NCBI GenBank assembly: GCA_963576565.1
Contig: CAUYVT010000110.1
Location: forward strand, 79,819-143,818
Length of the DNA stretch: 64,000 nt
Direction: 5' to 3'
DNA from: Aspidapion aeneum
Lineage: Eukaryota > Arthropoda > Insecta > Coleoptera > Brentidae
Part shown: piece after piece, positions 1 through 9,300 of the stretch
Position numbering within the stretch: the first letter of the stretch is position 1
Layout of the letters: each line of letters begins with the position of its first letter
Notes under the pieces: model-generated
The model's input: the letters and a program-made list of their open reading frames with translations, nothing else
What the model was told of the DNA's origin: nothing
Database searches by the model: none
Translations under genes and position numbers: made by a program

Positions 1-1811
1 ATGTAGGTCAAAATGTGATGACAAATCCATGTCAAAATGTGTCAAACCAAACTCAAACTAGTCAAAGTTTAAATTTTCATCAACCCTTGCAAACATTGGC
101 TATAAATAACCCCATAAATCCCAACGTCAACTTAAATCAAAACAATACAGGTCAAAATCCAATGTCAAACCCATGTCAAAATATGTCAAACCAAATTCAA
201 AGTTTAAATTCTAATCAACCTTTACAAACAATGCCAATAAATAACACCAATGCAAATTTAAATCAAAGCAATGCAGGTCAAATTTTAATGTCAAATCCTT
301 GTCAAAATCAGGCTAGTCAAAACTTTTATCAACCATGTCCAAATCAAAACCCGGTTAATCAAAATACCAGCTACCAACTTACCTTAAATAGCGGTTTAAA
401 TCCAGCCTCAAATTTTTTACCCAATTTAAATTTAAATTCAAACCAAAACCATTTATATAATCAAACTTCAAGTTATCAACTCAACCCGCCTGTCAATTTT
501 AACCAACAATCATCAAACCCAATAGGTAATTATCAGGCCAACCCAACCTTAAACAAATTTTTCAATCAAAATTTAAACTTTCAGCCTACTACCAACCAAA
601 TACCTTGTCAACAGTTTACCCACCACACACTTAGTCAAACTCAAATAAACTCTCAGCCTTTGAATCAGATTTTATCCAACCAAAATCTTAATTCCCAAAA
701 TTTAAATCATAATAATTTTTCACAATTTCCTTTGACCAGTAACCACCAAACTTTTGTCACACCTCCATACTTTCAAAACAATAATAATTTAAATTTCTCT
801 GATCCCTTGCCTCAAATTCCTACTCAACCACCTCAGTATGGGACCAACCAAAATTTTTCTCATTCTAGAAATTATTCTGGTCATGATGCGAATTTATTCA
901 GAAAAATAGGTTATATTCATCAAAACAATATTAAGTTTACGGGTAGTGGGAGTGTACTAACATTTTTAGATAAGGTCGAAGAGTTTGTGTTGTCATACAA
1001 CATTGATAAAAACCAACTTTTGACATTTGCACATGAATTTTTTGAGGGTCAGATTAGAACTTGGTATCGACAAATAAAGCAAAGGATAAACTCTTGGGAC
1101 GATTTGGTTAGGGAACTAAAAATAAACTTTTTACCGACTAATTTTGAAAATCAGCTTTGGCGAGAAATACATTCTAGGACCCAGGGACCTAATGAAAGGC
1201 CAATAATTTTTATTAGTATTATGCAAACTTTATTTACTCGCTTAACGAGACAAGTTAGTGAATGGGAACAGGTGCAAATTGTAATAAAAAATTTACAACC
1301 TTACTATCAGAACCATTTGGCATTAAAACAGGTTGTGAACCTTGATGAATTGACTTATTTGTGCCGAATGATAGAGGAAACAAAAATTAGATCTCAAAAC
1401 TTTCAGACTCCTTCTACAAATAATAATATAAACTTAATGGCACCAGAATTAGCTTACCAACGACCAAAGAATAATTTTAGGATTAATGAAATTTCTTGTG
1501 ATGATCCTTTTTATCAAAATCTTACAAATAACAATGCCCAAAGTACAAGCTCTCCAACTTCCAATATTCAACTTCAATCAAATTTCCCCACTCAAACTGA
1601 AACCCTCGAACCAAACATCAGTGTCCTAAATAGTTTAGTTTGTTGGAATTGTGGAGAAAAGGACACACATACTTTCCAAAAATGCACCAAACCCAGAACT
1701 AAATTTTGTTATAAATGTGGTTACAAAAATAAAACAGTGCGAGAATGCCCGGTTTGTTCAAAAAACTTGCCCAGCGCAGCTCCAAGGTCGGATGGGACTG
1801 CGAATACATAA
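1..1811 (+). CDS. gag: Gag polyprotein, 5'-partial
   Basis: Structural protein that would assemble the retrotransposon particle and bind its RNA. The frame is open to the left edge: codons from position 3 read V-G-Q-N-V before the first ATG at 18. This matches the repeat G-Q-N-x-M-S-N-P-C-Q-N seen further on, so the true start is upstream and the ATG at 18 is internal. Counting from position 15, residues 1-290 are Asn/Gln-rich and low complexity. Residues about 307-433 resemble a retrotransposon gag (capsid-like) domain, with W-Y-R and an F-x-P-T-N-x-E run. Two Cys clusters (543-557 and 564-581) form zinc knuckles near the C-terminus. The first is CX2CX5HX4C, one residue longer than the usual CX2CX4HX4C. 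The stop at 1809-1811 lies inside the pol overlap. Confidence 0.88.
   Translation, partial: VGQNVMTNPCQNVSNQTQTSQSLNFHQPLQTLAINNPINPNVNLNQNNTGQNPMSNPCQNMSNQIQSLNSNQPLQTMPINNTNANLNQSNAGQILMSNPCQNQASQNFYQPCPNQNPVNQNTSYQLTLNSGLNPASNFLPNLNLNSNQNHLYNQTSSYQLNPPVNFNQQSSNPIGNYQANPTLNKFFNQNLNFQPTTNQIPCQQFTHHTLSQTQINSQPLNQILSNQNLNSQNLNHNNFSQFPLTSNHQTFVTPPYFQNNNNLNFSDPLPQIPTQPPQYGTNQNFSHSRNYSGHDANLFRKIGYIHQNNIKFTGSGSVLTFLDKVEEFVLSYNIDKNQLLTFAHEFFEGQIRTWYRQIKQRINSWDDLVRELKINFLPTNFENQLWREIHSRTQGPNERPIIFISIMQTLFTRLTRQVSEWEQVQIVIKNLQPYYQNHLALKQVVNLDELTYLCRMIEETKIRSQNFQTPSTNNNINLMAPELAYQRPKNNFRINEISCDDPFYQNLTNNNAQSTSSPTSNIQLQSNFPTQTETLEPNISVLNSLVCWNCGEKDTHTFQKCTKPRTKFCYKCGYKNKTVRECPVCSKNLPSAAPRSDGTANT
18..300 (+). 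repeat. Tandem repeat inside the gag N-terminus
   Basis: The codons for M-(T/S)-N-P-C-Q-N recur at 18, 162 and 288, giving spacings of 144 and 126 bp, both multiples of three. Each unit continues with S-N-Q, then N/H-Q-P-L-Q-T and I-N-N in the first two copies. The Asn/Gln-rich tail therefore grew by in-frame duplication, and probably holds more copies left of the window. Confidence 0.75.
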
Positions 1812-4800
1812 ATAATACCGACAAAATTGGTCAACATATCATTACTTCTACTGTTTCCACTCAAACTATTTCTTTTACATCAACGCAAACTCAAACAGAA
1901 AATATGCCCCCTCAAATAAGCTCTTTACGACCCCTTGACCGTACACAGTATAAAAACTTTACTCACGATAAAAAAACTCAATGTGACAAAAAAAAAATAA
2001 CTCAATGGGACAAAAATAAAACTCAATGTAACAAAAATAAAACTTATTATGACAAAAATAAAACTCAAAATAAACCTTTAAAAATTCCAACTAAATCTCA
2101 AGAACTCAAGCATAAGGAATACTCCAAACAAAACAACTGGTCGGAATGGCTTAATATTGTCAAAAATTTTTATCTTAACAATCAGATTTCACCACTTTTC
2201 CTTGCAAACGGTAACGATTTGAGACCATATATATCCATTCAATTTAAAAACTTAGAAGTTTCAGCTTTATTAGATACTGGAGCTATGAAGTCTGTCTTGG
2301 GTAAATCGGGATATGAACTAATGCTAAAAAATAAAATACCAATCTTGCCACATAATTATAGTTCTGTTAGCACGGCGGATGGGAATTCTCAAGAAGTCAA
2401 GGGTCGGGTTATTATCCCTATTGCTGTGGAAAATCAAACAAAGAAACTTGAGTTTTTAATAGTGCCTAGTATAAAACACAAGATGATTTTGGGTATAGAT
2501 TTTTGTAGAAAATTTAATTTATATCTTAATTTTGCTGACAATTCTTTTTATTTTAACGAAACATCACAAGACAATCAATTATCATCCCCAAACACTAATA
2601 ATATAAAAAAATTAAATCAAAATTTGTCACCGGTCCCTCAAATTAAAAACGACCTTGGCTATTTTCAAGTTTCTTCCACTTCTCCAAATCAAAACTCTGG
2701 CTCTAAAAATGATTGCCAATTCTTATTAATTAAATATATAGTCACTAATTTTTTTGAAAATAACCCTGTCAGTAATAAAAAGTTAAACACAAGCAACTTA
2801 ACATTCCCGGAAATAAAATTTGAACAGTCGATCAATAAACCACTCTCTATGACTGATCCTATATTGAATTTACTAGACCTCTTACAAGATGAAAAATTTT
2901 TTGATGACATTGATGAAATCTTATCTCTAGAAAGCCAGCCGGTTGCGACCCCCTTGTCTCAAATTTCCATTGAGGAAATTATTGTTCAAGAACAGAAATT
3001 TAAAGCTTGTATTCAATCTGAAAGTGATTTAAACCCCGAACAAAAAACGCAATTAGATTTGGTTATAAAGAAATTTGAAACCTTAGTATCAGAAAAATTG
3101 GGCTGCACTAGTTTAATAACTCATAAAATTGAAGTCACAACCACAGAGCCATTTCGCAAAAGACCATTTCTCTTAAGTCCCTATATGCATAAACATGTTA
3201 ACGATGAAATTGATCGGATGTTAAAATTGGATGTCATTACTCCCTCTCGCAGCCCTTACAGCTCAAACGTTCTTCTGGTGCCGAAGGCCAACGGGGAAAT
3301 GAGGTTATGTTTTGATGGGCGCGACCTTAACAAAATCACAAAGAAAGACCGATATCCATTACCAAATCTAACCCGAATCCTTGATAAAGTTAAAAATGCA
3401 AAATATCTCTCTTCTATTGACCTTAAACATGCGTTTTGGCAAATTCCCTTACATGACCAGGATTCCATGGAGAAAACTGCGTTTAGCGTGGTTGGTAAAG
3501 GTCATTATATGTTTACAAAGATGCCATTTGGCCTTTGTAATTCAGCCCAAACTTTGCAAAGGCTAATGGATACCCTTTTTGACCCATCAATTGAGAATGA
3601 TATTTTTGTCTACCTTGATGATCTAGTGTGCTGTACTGAAACATTTGAGAAACATGTTGAAACCTTGACAAAAATTTTTGAAACATTAAAATCCGCGAGT
3701 TTTACCATTAACTTAAAGAAATGTAAATTTTGCCTTCCATCATTGGAATTTTTGGGATATGTAATTGATAGAAATGGCCTACACGCTAACCCAGAAAAGG
3801 TATCTGCTATCGTTAAATATCCAAGGCCTCAAAATGTCACTGAAATTAAAAGATGGGTAGGAGTCACTGGGTGGTATAGACGATTTATAAGGGGTTACTC
3901 TGATTTAATTTGTCCTTTGACCAAACTAATGCAAGGAAAGAATAAAAAGCAAAAGATTGACTGGACAGATGAAGCTGAAAAGTCTTTTCAAGAACTCAAA
4001 ACCCGCCTTATAACCACGCCTGTGTTAGCAAATCCCGATTTTTCAAAACAATTTATTATTCAAACTGATGCCAGCAATTTTGCTGTTGGTGCTGTGCTTG
4101 TGCAGGGTGATGAAGAGAGAGTGATTTGTTATGCCTCTAAGACTTTAACACGTACTGAGCAAAATTGGACAGTAACTGAGCGAGAAGCTTATGCAATAAT
4201 CTTTGCCGTAACTAAATTCCGACCATACATTGAGGGAAGTTTTTTTAAAATTTATACTGATCACCACGCATTACTTTGGCTGTCGAGAATTCAACAACCA
4301 GTGGGACGGTTAGCTCGATGGTCTATCTTTCTCTCTCAATTTACATATGAGATTATTTTTCGAAAAGGTAAAAATAACATTGTACCGGATGCCTTGAGTA
4401 GAATCGAAATATCCTCCTTTGAATGTTACACAGACAAGTGGTATGACAAAATGGTAAAACAAGTATCTGATGACCCGTTAAAATTTCCAAATTATTCAGT
4501 ACAAGAAAATCGGTTGTATAGGTATATAGAGCATTCTTATGGGATTAATACCAACTTAAAAAATTGGAAATTAGTGATACCAAAATCAGAAAGAGTTAAT
4601 ATTATTAAAAATCATCATGATTCACCTTTATCAGGCCACTTTGGCGTAAATAAAACTTATAATCGTATCTTGGAAGAATATTTCTGGCCAGATTTAAAAA
4701 AGGATGTAAAACGGTATGTTTCAAAATGTGACATATGCAACCAACAAAAAGCTTCACAATTAGGCCGCATTGGCAAAATGGGGGTTGGAAAACAAGTTGA

Positions 4801-5695
4801 TATGCCTTTTCAATTAATATCTATGGATATCATGGGTCCTTACCCTAGATCCAAATCGGGCTTTTCATATCTTTTTGTCATTGTCGATTGGTTCACTAAA
4901 TTTACAATTTTACATCCCTTGAGACGTGCCACTGCTCAAGAAATTTGCAAGTTTGTCGAGAATCATGTGTTTTTGACGTTTGGTACTCCCTTGACTATTG
5001 TCTGTGATAACGGGGCTCAATTCATTAGTAACGAGTTCAAGGACCTTATTTCGAGGTATAAGATTAAACACATTTGGTACAATGCAAAATACCACCCTCA
5101 GATAAACTTTTGCGAACGTTATAACCGCACTATTAAAACTTGTATTCGGTGTTTTCTAAATCAAAACAAACATAAAGAATGGGATAAATATCTTTACCAA
5201 ATTATGAGTGCTTTGAATAATTCAGTAAATTCAGTTACCAAATATAGTCCATCTTTTCTGGTGTTTGGGCGGATTGTACCGATTTACGGTGATTATTATG
5301 GAAAACTCGAAAATATGTATCAATGTCCCTATAAATTTGCTAATGCTGAAACATTGGTTGGTGAATTGGCTAAACTGCCGGAGATATATCAAAAGGTTTC
5401 TGTCTTGCTTCAAAAATCACATCTAACTAATGAAAAATATTACAATTTCCGAAAGAGAAACATTGAATTTCAGGTGGGTGATACGGTATACAAGAAAAAT
5501 TACGTTCTCTCCAATGCGTCAAAGGCTTTTGCCGCTGGACTTGCCCAGCGTTTTATTAAATGTCAAATTATCAAAAAAATCAGTCCTTTAATATATGATC
5601 TTCTGGACGGTAAAGGTCAAGTTTTTACCCGGATCCATGTTAAAGATTTGAAACCGACCTTGAGTGAATCGGACTCTGAAGGTGAGCAACCCTAA
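1745..5695 (+). CDS. pol: Pol polyprotein: protease, reverse transcriptase, RNase H, integrase
   Basis: Copies the element RNA into DNA and inserts it. Residues are counted from the ATG at 1745, though translation is expected to enter by -1 frameshift near 1766. Residues 20-140 are a Lys/Asn/Gln-rich linker. The aspartic protease has D-T-G at 177-179. Reverse transcriptase has catalytic D559 (S-I-D-L) and Y-L-D-D at 623-626. RNase H has D775, E814 and D839. The integrase has an HHCC zinc module (H957/H958, H965, C995, C998) and a DD35E core (D1028, D1088, E1124, with exactly 35 residues between the last two). The C-terminal tail has V-G-D-T-V-Y and later I-H-V-K-D-L-K-P, like the SH3-like/GPY region of Ty3/gypsy integrases. 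At 1,316 residues the length is full for the family. No stop or frameshift interrupts it. It overlaps gag by 67 bp. Confidence 0.95.
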   Translation: MPGLFKKLAQRSSKVGWDCEYINNTDKIGQHIITSTVSTQTISFTSTQTQTENMPPQISSLRPLDRTQYKNFTHDKKTQCDKKKITQWDKNKTQCNKNKTYYDKNKTQNKPLKIPTKSQELKHKEYSKQNNWSEWLNIVKNFYLNNQISPLFLANGNDLRPYISIQFKNLEVSALLDTGAMKSVLGKSGYELMLKNKIPILPHNYSSVSTADGNSQEVKGRVIIPIAVENQTKKLEFLIVPSIKHKMILGIDFCRKFNLYLNFADNSFYFNETSQDNQLSSPNTNNIKKLNQNLSPVPQIKNDLGYFQVSSTSPNQNSGSKNDCQFLLIKYIVTNFFENNPVSNKKLNTSNLTFPEIKFEQSINKPLSMTDPILNLLDLLQDEKFFDDIDEILSLESQPVATPLSQISIEEIIVQEQKFKACIQSESDLNPEQKTQLDLVIKKFETLVSEKLGCTSLITHKIEVTTTEPFRKRPFLLSPYMHKHVNDEIDRMLKLDVITPSRSPYSSNVLLVPKANGEMRLCFDGRDLNKITKKDRYPLPNLTRILDKVKNAKYLSSIDLKHAFWQIPLHDQDSMEKTAFSVVGKGHYMFTKMPFGLCNSAQTLQRLMDTLFDPSIENDIFVYLDDLVCCTETFEKHVETLTKIFETLKSASFTINLKKCKFCLPSLEFLGYVIDRNGLHANPEKVSAIVKYPRPQNVTEIKRWVGVTGWYRRFIRGYSDLICPLTKLMQGKNKKQKIDWTDEAEKSFQELKTRLITTPVLANPDFSKQFIIQTDASNFAVGAVLVQGDEERVICYASKTLTRTEQNWTVTEREAYAIIFAVTKFRPYIEGSFFKIYTDHHALLWLSRIQQPVGRLARWSIFLSQFTYEIIFRKGKNNIVPDALSRIEISSFECYTDKWYDKMVKQVSDDPLKFPNYSVQENRLYRYIEHSYGINTNLKNWKLVIPKSERVNIIKNHHDSPLSGHFGVNKTYNRILEEYFWPDLKKDVKRYVSKCDICNQQKASQLGRIGKMGVGKQVDMPFQLISMDIMGPYPRSKSGFSYLFVIVDWFTKFTILHPLRRATAQEICKFVENHVFLTFGTPLTIVCDNGAQFISNEFKDLISRYKIKHIWYNAKYHPQINFCERYNRTIKTCIRCFLNQNKHKEWDKYLYQIMSALNNSVNSVTKYSPSFLVFGRIVPIYGDYYGKLENMYQCPYKFANAETLVGELAKLPEIYQKVSVLLQKSHLTNEKYYNFRKRNIEFQVGDTVYKKNYVLSNASKAFAAGLAQRFIKCQIIKKISPLIYDLLDGKGQVFTRIHVKDLKPTLSESDSEGEQP
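1760..1802 (+). promoter_or_regulatory. Programmed -1 ribosomal frameshift signal between gag and pol
   Basis: The heptamer A-AAA-AAC at 1760-1766 sits in exactly the zero-frame phase needed: the gag codons are AAA (1761) and AAC (1764). After a one-base slip the pol codons are AAA (1760), AAA (1763), CTT (1766). An 8-base spacer is followed by a stem-loop: CGCAG (1775-1779) pairs with CTGCG (1798-1802), then TCC (1781-1783) with GGA (1795-1797), with one bulged C and an 11-base loop. Heptamer, spacing and stem all fit known -1 frameshift sites. Efficiency cannot be judged from sequence. Confidence 0.85.
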
Positions 5696-5806
5696 CCTTT
5701 AAGCCAATTAGTTTGTACTAGTTAGTAAGTAATTATAAGCAAACCTGAATGATGTATATTTTAACTATTATTTTGTAAGTGTCAAAGGCAAATCTTATTT
5801 TTTTGT

Positions 5807-5816
5807 AGAAAGGGGG
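5807..5816 (+). other. Polypurine tract for plus-strand priming
   Basis: AGAAAGGGGG lies 111 bp after the pol stop and just before TATT-TGTAATG. A purine run directly before a TG dinucleotide is the usual plus-strand primer and LTR start in Ty3/gypsy elements. The 5696-5806 spacer holds no reading frame. Confidence 0.75.
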
Positions 5817-5820
5817 TATT

Positions 5821-6493
5821 TGTAATGTTTTTTTAGTCAAAACATTCCAAGTCAAATTAACAAAAGCCAACCTACTCATTTTCTATATACTTGACCCTGA
5901 CTTCCTAGACTAATCTTGCCATTAACTCCAGCATGCTACAAAATCGTCAAAAGACCGAATTTTTCCTAGTCTACACCCAATCTCGATTGTCTTATATCCT
6001 TTTTCGTTGAGCTTTGTCTGACACACGTAAACCTGGTAGAGTAATCATATCATTCGAAGCAGGTAATACGAGAGAATATCTATCCTTTTTCATCTGTCTC
6101 AATATGATAAAGACAACCTACGTAGGATGGTAATCTTTATTATTTAAAATCTAAATATTAAAAATGCATTTAAAGTGTTAAATTCGACGAAGTAGACGTC
6201 CTGGTCAGTGCAAAAAAAATTAAAAAAAAACAGTCAAGTCGTACCGTAGTGGTGGGAACCAGTGAATTTAAAGGGGTCCCGGGGTAAAGAGAGTGACCAC
6301 TATAAAATGAAAATACGCCAAAATATGAGTCTCTTTCAACACTAGAAATGCCGCAGTAGAGTGTGTCTCCAAAATTTTCAACAAAGTGAAGAAGTGTAGA
6401 ATCTGACAGTTTTTTAAGCCAGAACAACCGGTATGTTTTTCTATTTACTATAAGCCTAAACTATTTTTTATTGTTTTTCATTTCTTAATTACA
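5821..6493 (+). repeat. Candidate 3' LTR (start well placed, end uncertain)
   Basis: Begins TGTAATG four bases after the polypurine tract. ATTACA at 6488-6493 is the reverse complement of the first six bases (TGTAAT), which would give a 673-bp LTR with TG...CA ends. A TATA-like CTATAAAATG sits near 6300. I see no AATAAA before 6493; the nearest is near 6626. The LTR may therefore run further. The matching 5' LTR is outside the window, so neither the end nor a target duplication can be confirmed. Confidence 0.4.
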
Positions 6494-7735
6494 ATGGAGA
6501 ATTACTAGTTTTTGAATTTCTTTTATTTTCTAAATAGGTATCTCAAAGTATTTTTTTGACATTTTTTAACGTTTTCATTAGGTGCCTTAAGAATTGGTCA
6601 GTGAGTAGTTAACTCAATTTTTCCATAATAAAACAAGTACATTTTTATAGGTAGTTCACTAAATTTAATTTTTAATTCTGTTAAAACTTGGTAGCTAGAA
6701 CCATTTGAAAATTATTAAACTTCACTGCACAGTTTGTAAGGCCTAAACTATATTTAAAAAACAAACATTCATAGAATAACCTCAAAAATCAGTAAGAAAA
6801 ATTTAGTGAAATCCATTTTTTTGTAAGTTTTTTATATTTTTTAATTGATAAAATGGTGGGCTGATGTAGATTTTTTATTATTAGGCTTTGAGGGCTACCC
6901 TCCTACCTGCTTATAAGGCTACTTTTCTACCGACTTTCCAGACTGCACTTCTTCTAATGACCACCTAGCTTTAACCTTCTTCAACATCATGGTTTAAAGC
7001 CTACGACCAACTCTTTAACCAGCTATTCCATCAAGCTATTTTCAACTTTCCAATTCTACGATGAAATAAGACCAAGTTTTTCAACCAATCATCCCAACCT
7101 TCTGTATTCACCCGGAGTTCTTGAGTTTCCATATAGCATGGAGTGCCTCAGCAGTTTTATCGAGAGTCCAGGGAGGGGTACTGATGTCTGGTTCGATTAG
7201 GATCTACCGTTAAAAGCTAAGTACACCTGCTTTTATTCTTACTAACCAACATTCTTTCCTTGCGTCTTAATTACTTCAACTATCCAAGCGGTTAATATGG
7301 TCAAATTTGCCTTTTTCACATTTTTTTGAGTTTAAAATTTTTTTATATTTATATTTGGAAGTGGTGAAGCCGAATATACTTCAGTTTCGTACTTAAGGGG
7401 TGTAACTAACTATTATATAGTTCAGTGTGTTTACCTACACCCATATATGTTGGTTTATAATTCCCTCAGAATTATAAACCGTGTGACTTTGTTGGTTATT
7501 TAACCTTTATTTTGGTAATGTAGTATTAAAGTTATTACCTTAAGTTTTGATATATGGATACTGGTGGAGCTGTATATTTTTAAATTAAATAATTAACCTA
7601 GAGTATGACTATTTATAGTGTGTCCACTCATACTCCTAGGGTTGGTTATGCCAGCTTATAGTATAGTGACTAATGTTTTTTGTAAAAGCGTAAGCAAAAT
7701 CTAGCATCACAATAACTCTTTATAATTCTGATTTT
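6494..7735. other. No gene recognised
   Basis: AT-rich DNA with no open frame of interest on either strand. It could be the rest of a longer 3' LTR, since an AATAAA lies near 6626, or simple flanking DNA. Confidence 0.4.
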
Positions 7736-7739
7736 TGGA

Positions 7740-7960
7740 AGTCCGATGATGTGTTTAGCACGTTGCAGATTATATAGGGGTTGTTGATGTGCTAGATTAT
7801 TTTCTTGGCAAATCAGCCTATCTTAATTTTGCTGTGTTAAAATCTGGCAACACAATATTTCCTATAGTCAAGTTTTTCTGTACTACAGAAATTAGGTGTT
7901 TAGCACGTTGAGTGATTATAAGGATCTATTGATGTGTCATGATTGCCTAGGCAACTTATT
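7740..7960 (+). repeat. Diverged direct duplication of about 146 bp
   Basis: GTGTTTAGCACGTTG occurs at about 7752 and about 7898. Each copy is followed by related sequence: a TTGATGTG motif and then a cytosine/thymine-rich GGCAA tail. The copies differ at many positions, so the duplication is old. No reading frame spans it. Confidence 0.5.
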
Positions 7961-8020
7961 TTGCCCTTAAGTTATTTTACTTAGCCTTTTTTTATTGGTT
8001 TTAAACCATCTTACGTGTTT

Positions 8021-8213
8021 TTGGTGGAAAGACCACACTTTGTTCCTTGTGTAACATAAATTTTACTTTATATTTATTTGGTGGAAAGACCACACTTTGT
8101 ACCTTGTGTAACATAAATTTTACTTTATATTTATTTGGTGGAAAGACCACACTTCCATACCTTGTGTAAAATAGGCATTTCTTTTCGTGGAAAGACCACA
8201 AATTTGTCCTTGT
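8021..8213 (+). repeat. Four-copy minisatellite, period 57-57-49 bp
   Basis: GTGGAAAGACCACA recurs at 8024, 8081, 8138 and 8187. Between copies lies a common stretch with CCTTGTGTAA and, in the first two, ATAAATTTTACTTTAT. The first two units are nearly identical and the fourth is shortened. GTGG...CCAC inside each unit is a short inverted repeat. Confidence 0.8.
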
Positions 8214-8215
8214 GT

Positions 8216-8625
8216 AATATATGTTGTTAGTGGAGTTATATACACTATACTAAGTTACCTATTGCTAATAATATAAGATGTTAGTCATTTAAATATTTTA
8301 AATTATTGTGCTTTAAAATTTGTTATTTCCTATAAAAATTATTTTTCCAATACATTTACTAATTGAGATATTTTTGTTTAATTTCATTTTAAAAGCTTTT
8401 AAAAATATAGATTTTAAGAGGCTCAACTTAAGATCAGACTCTAAAATAAATTTTTAAATAAATTGAGCACTTCGATTTTCTGTCTTTGCAACTAATAGAC
8501 AGGGCGCCCACAAAATAAGTAGTTTGGTAAAAGATAAAATCAAATAAAATAAAACCTGATACTTGAGTAAATTTCCTCAATTTTAATGTTAAAAAATTCT
8601 CATTTTAAAATTCCTTTTTTTTTAA
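8216..8625. other. No gene recognised, AT-rich
   Basis: A run of A/T-rich sequence without coding signal. GGGCGCCCA at about 8502 resembles part of a retroviral primer binding site, but no internal region follows it. Confidence 0.5.
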
Positions 8626-8628
8626 ATT

Positions 8629-8695
8629 TTTACGACTAAGATGTGAACCCACGCCCTGTGCTCTCAAACCGAAACATTGAGTGATACCTAGGCAT
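8629..8695 (-). pseudogene. tRNA-like relic, possibly a SINE head
   Basis: On the minus strand a B-box-like GGGTTCACATC (8640-8650) matches the polymerase III consensus GGTTCRANNCC at most positions. A weak A-box-like TATCACTCAATG lies about 30 bases upstream (8675-8686). The anticodon arm is not recognisable, so this is a degraded tRNA or a tRNA-derived SINE. A 15-base A run flanks it at 8701. Confidence 0.5.
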
Positions 8696-8961
8696 TTAGT
8701 AAAAAAAAAAAAAAAGGAATACATTTAACAATTTTTATTGCTATAAAACATATTTAAAAAAAAATAAATTATCAACAACATTTTTTTTCCTTTCTATAAA
8801 GTATTCCACTTTAGATATATCTAAACAGAAGATAAACAAAATAAATTACAACATAAATATAAAAAATACATTTAAATTTTAATACATACACCAGTATTTC
8901 TATAACAAAACAAATCCAAACTTATAATACTAATAACTATTTACTTCTTATTATTACATAA

Positions 8962-9100
8962 TGGATAATATATCTCTGGAGAACAGCATCGCTGTGGAAT
9001 AAGCTTCCTGCGACACTTTTCCCTGCAGGTTACAATCTGAACCTTTTCAAAACCAACATACACCAACATTTCCGCGCACTTGCCGCTTCTCGAGCGTGAT
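8962..9100 (+). pseudogene. Non-LTR retrotransposon RT, C-terminal fragment
   Basis: A 45-codon frame ending TGA reads L-W-N-K-L-P-A-T-L-F-P, then Y-N-L-N-L-F-K-T-N-I and a basic tail. The pattern LWN-LP-..FP..Y-L..FK..V/I..H is typical of the last residues of LINE reverse transcriptases. Everything upstream of the fragment is lost. It is a 5'-truncated relic, distinct in sequence from the LINE ends in the next element. Confidence 0.6.
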
Positions 9101-9182
9101 AGGGATCTCCTTGCGAGTGCGCACCGTAAAAAAAAATTATTGAAATAAAGCCAGGTTAAATAACAGCAATTTTTATTCAACT

Positions 9183-9300
9183 GAATTAGGATATAAGTCA
9201 TTGTTTTATAAAGGAATCAGATTGTATAACAAATTACCATTAGACATTAAAAATTGCAAATCAAAAATATGTTTAAGAGAAAACATAAGAAGTACTTGTT
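9183..9300 (+). pseudogene. LINE RT C-terminal fragment, left arm copy
   Basis: Reads E-L-G-Y-K-S-L-F-Y-K-G, then L-Y-N-K-L-P-L-D-I-K-N, the end signature of CR1-type reverse transcriptases. A one-base loss after the CKS codons shifts the frame relative to the right arm copy, and it ends in a stop soon after. Dead copy. Confidence 0.65.

Larger units (their letters stand above)
1..6493 (+). mobile_element. Ty3/gypsy LTR retrotransposon, 5' end outside the window
   Basis: Gag and pol lie in the order of Ty3/gypsy (Metaviridae) elements: nucleocapsid, protease, reverse transcriptase, RNase H, integrase. A polypurine tract follows pol. Integrase downstream of RNase H excludes the Ty1/copia order. 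No env-like frame is present between pol and the polypurine tract. Both reading frames are unbroken and every catalytic residue I checked is intact, so the copy looks young. The 5' LTR, primer binding site and start of gag lie left of position 1. The right boundary is tentative, because it depends on an LTR end at 6493 that I infer only from a short terminal inverted repeat. Confidence 0.8.

Noticed and set aside
3256..5413. Small frames antisense to or overlapping pol
   Set aside because: They are shadows of the intact pol frame.
8499..8515. GGGCGCCCA as a primer binding site of a second retrotransposon
   Set aside because: No gag or other internal sequence follows and no LTR end can be placed before it.
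8941..9201. 86-residue minus-strand frame, Arg/Cys-rich
   Set aside because: It is antisense to a recognisable LINE C-terminal fragment on the plus strand.
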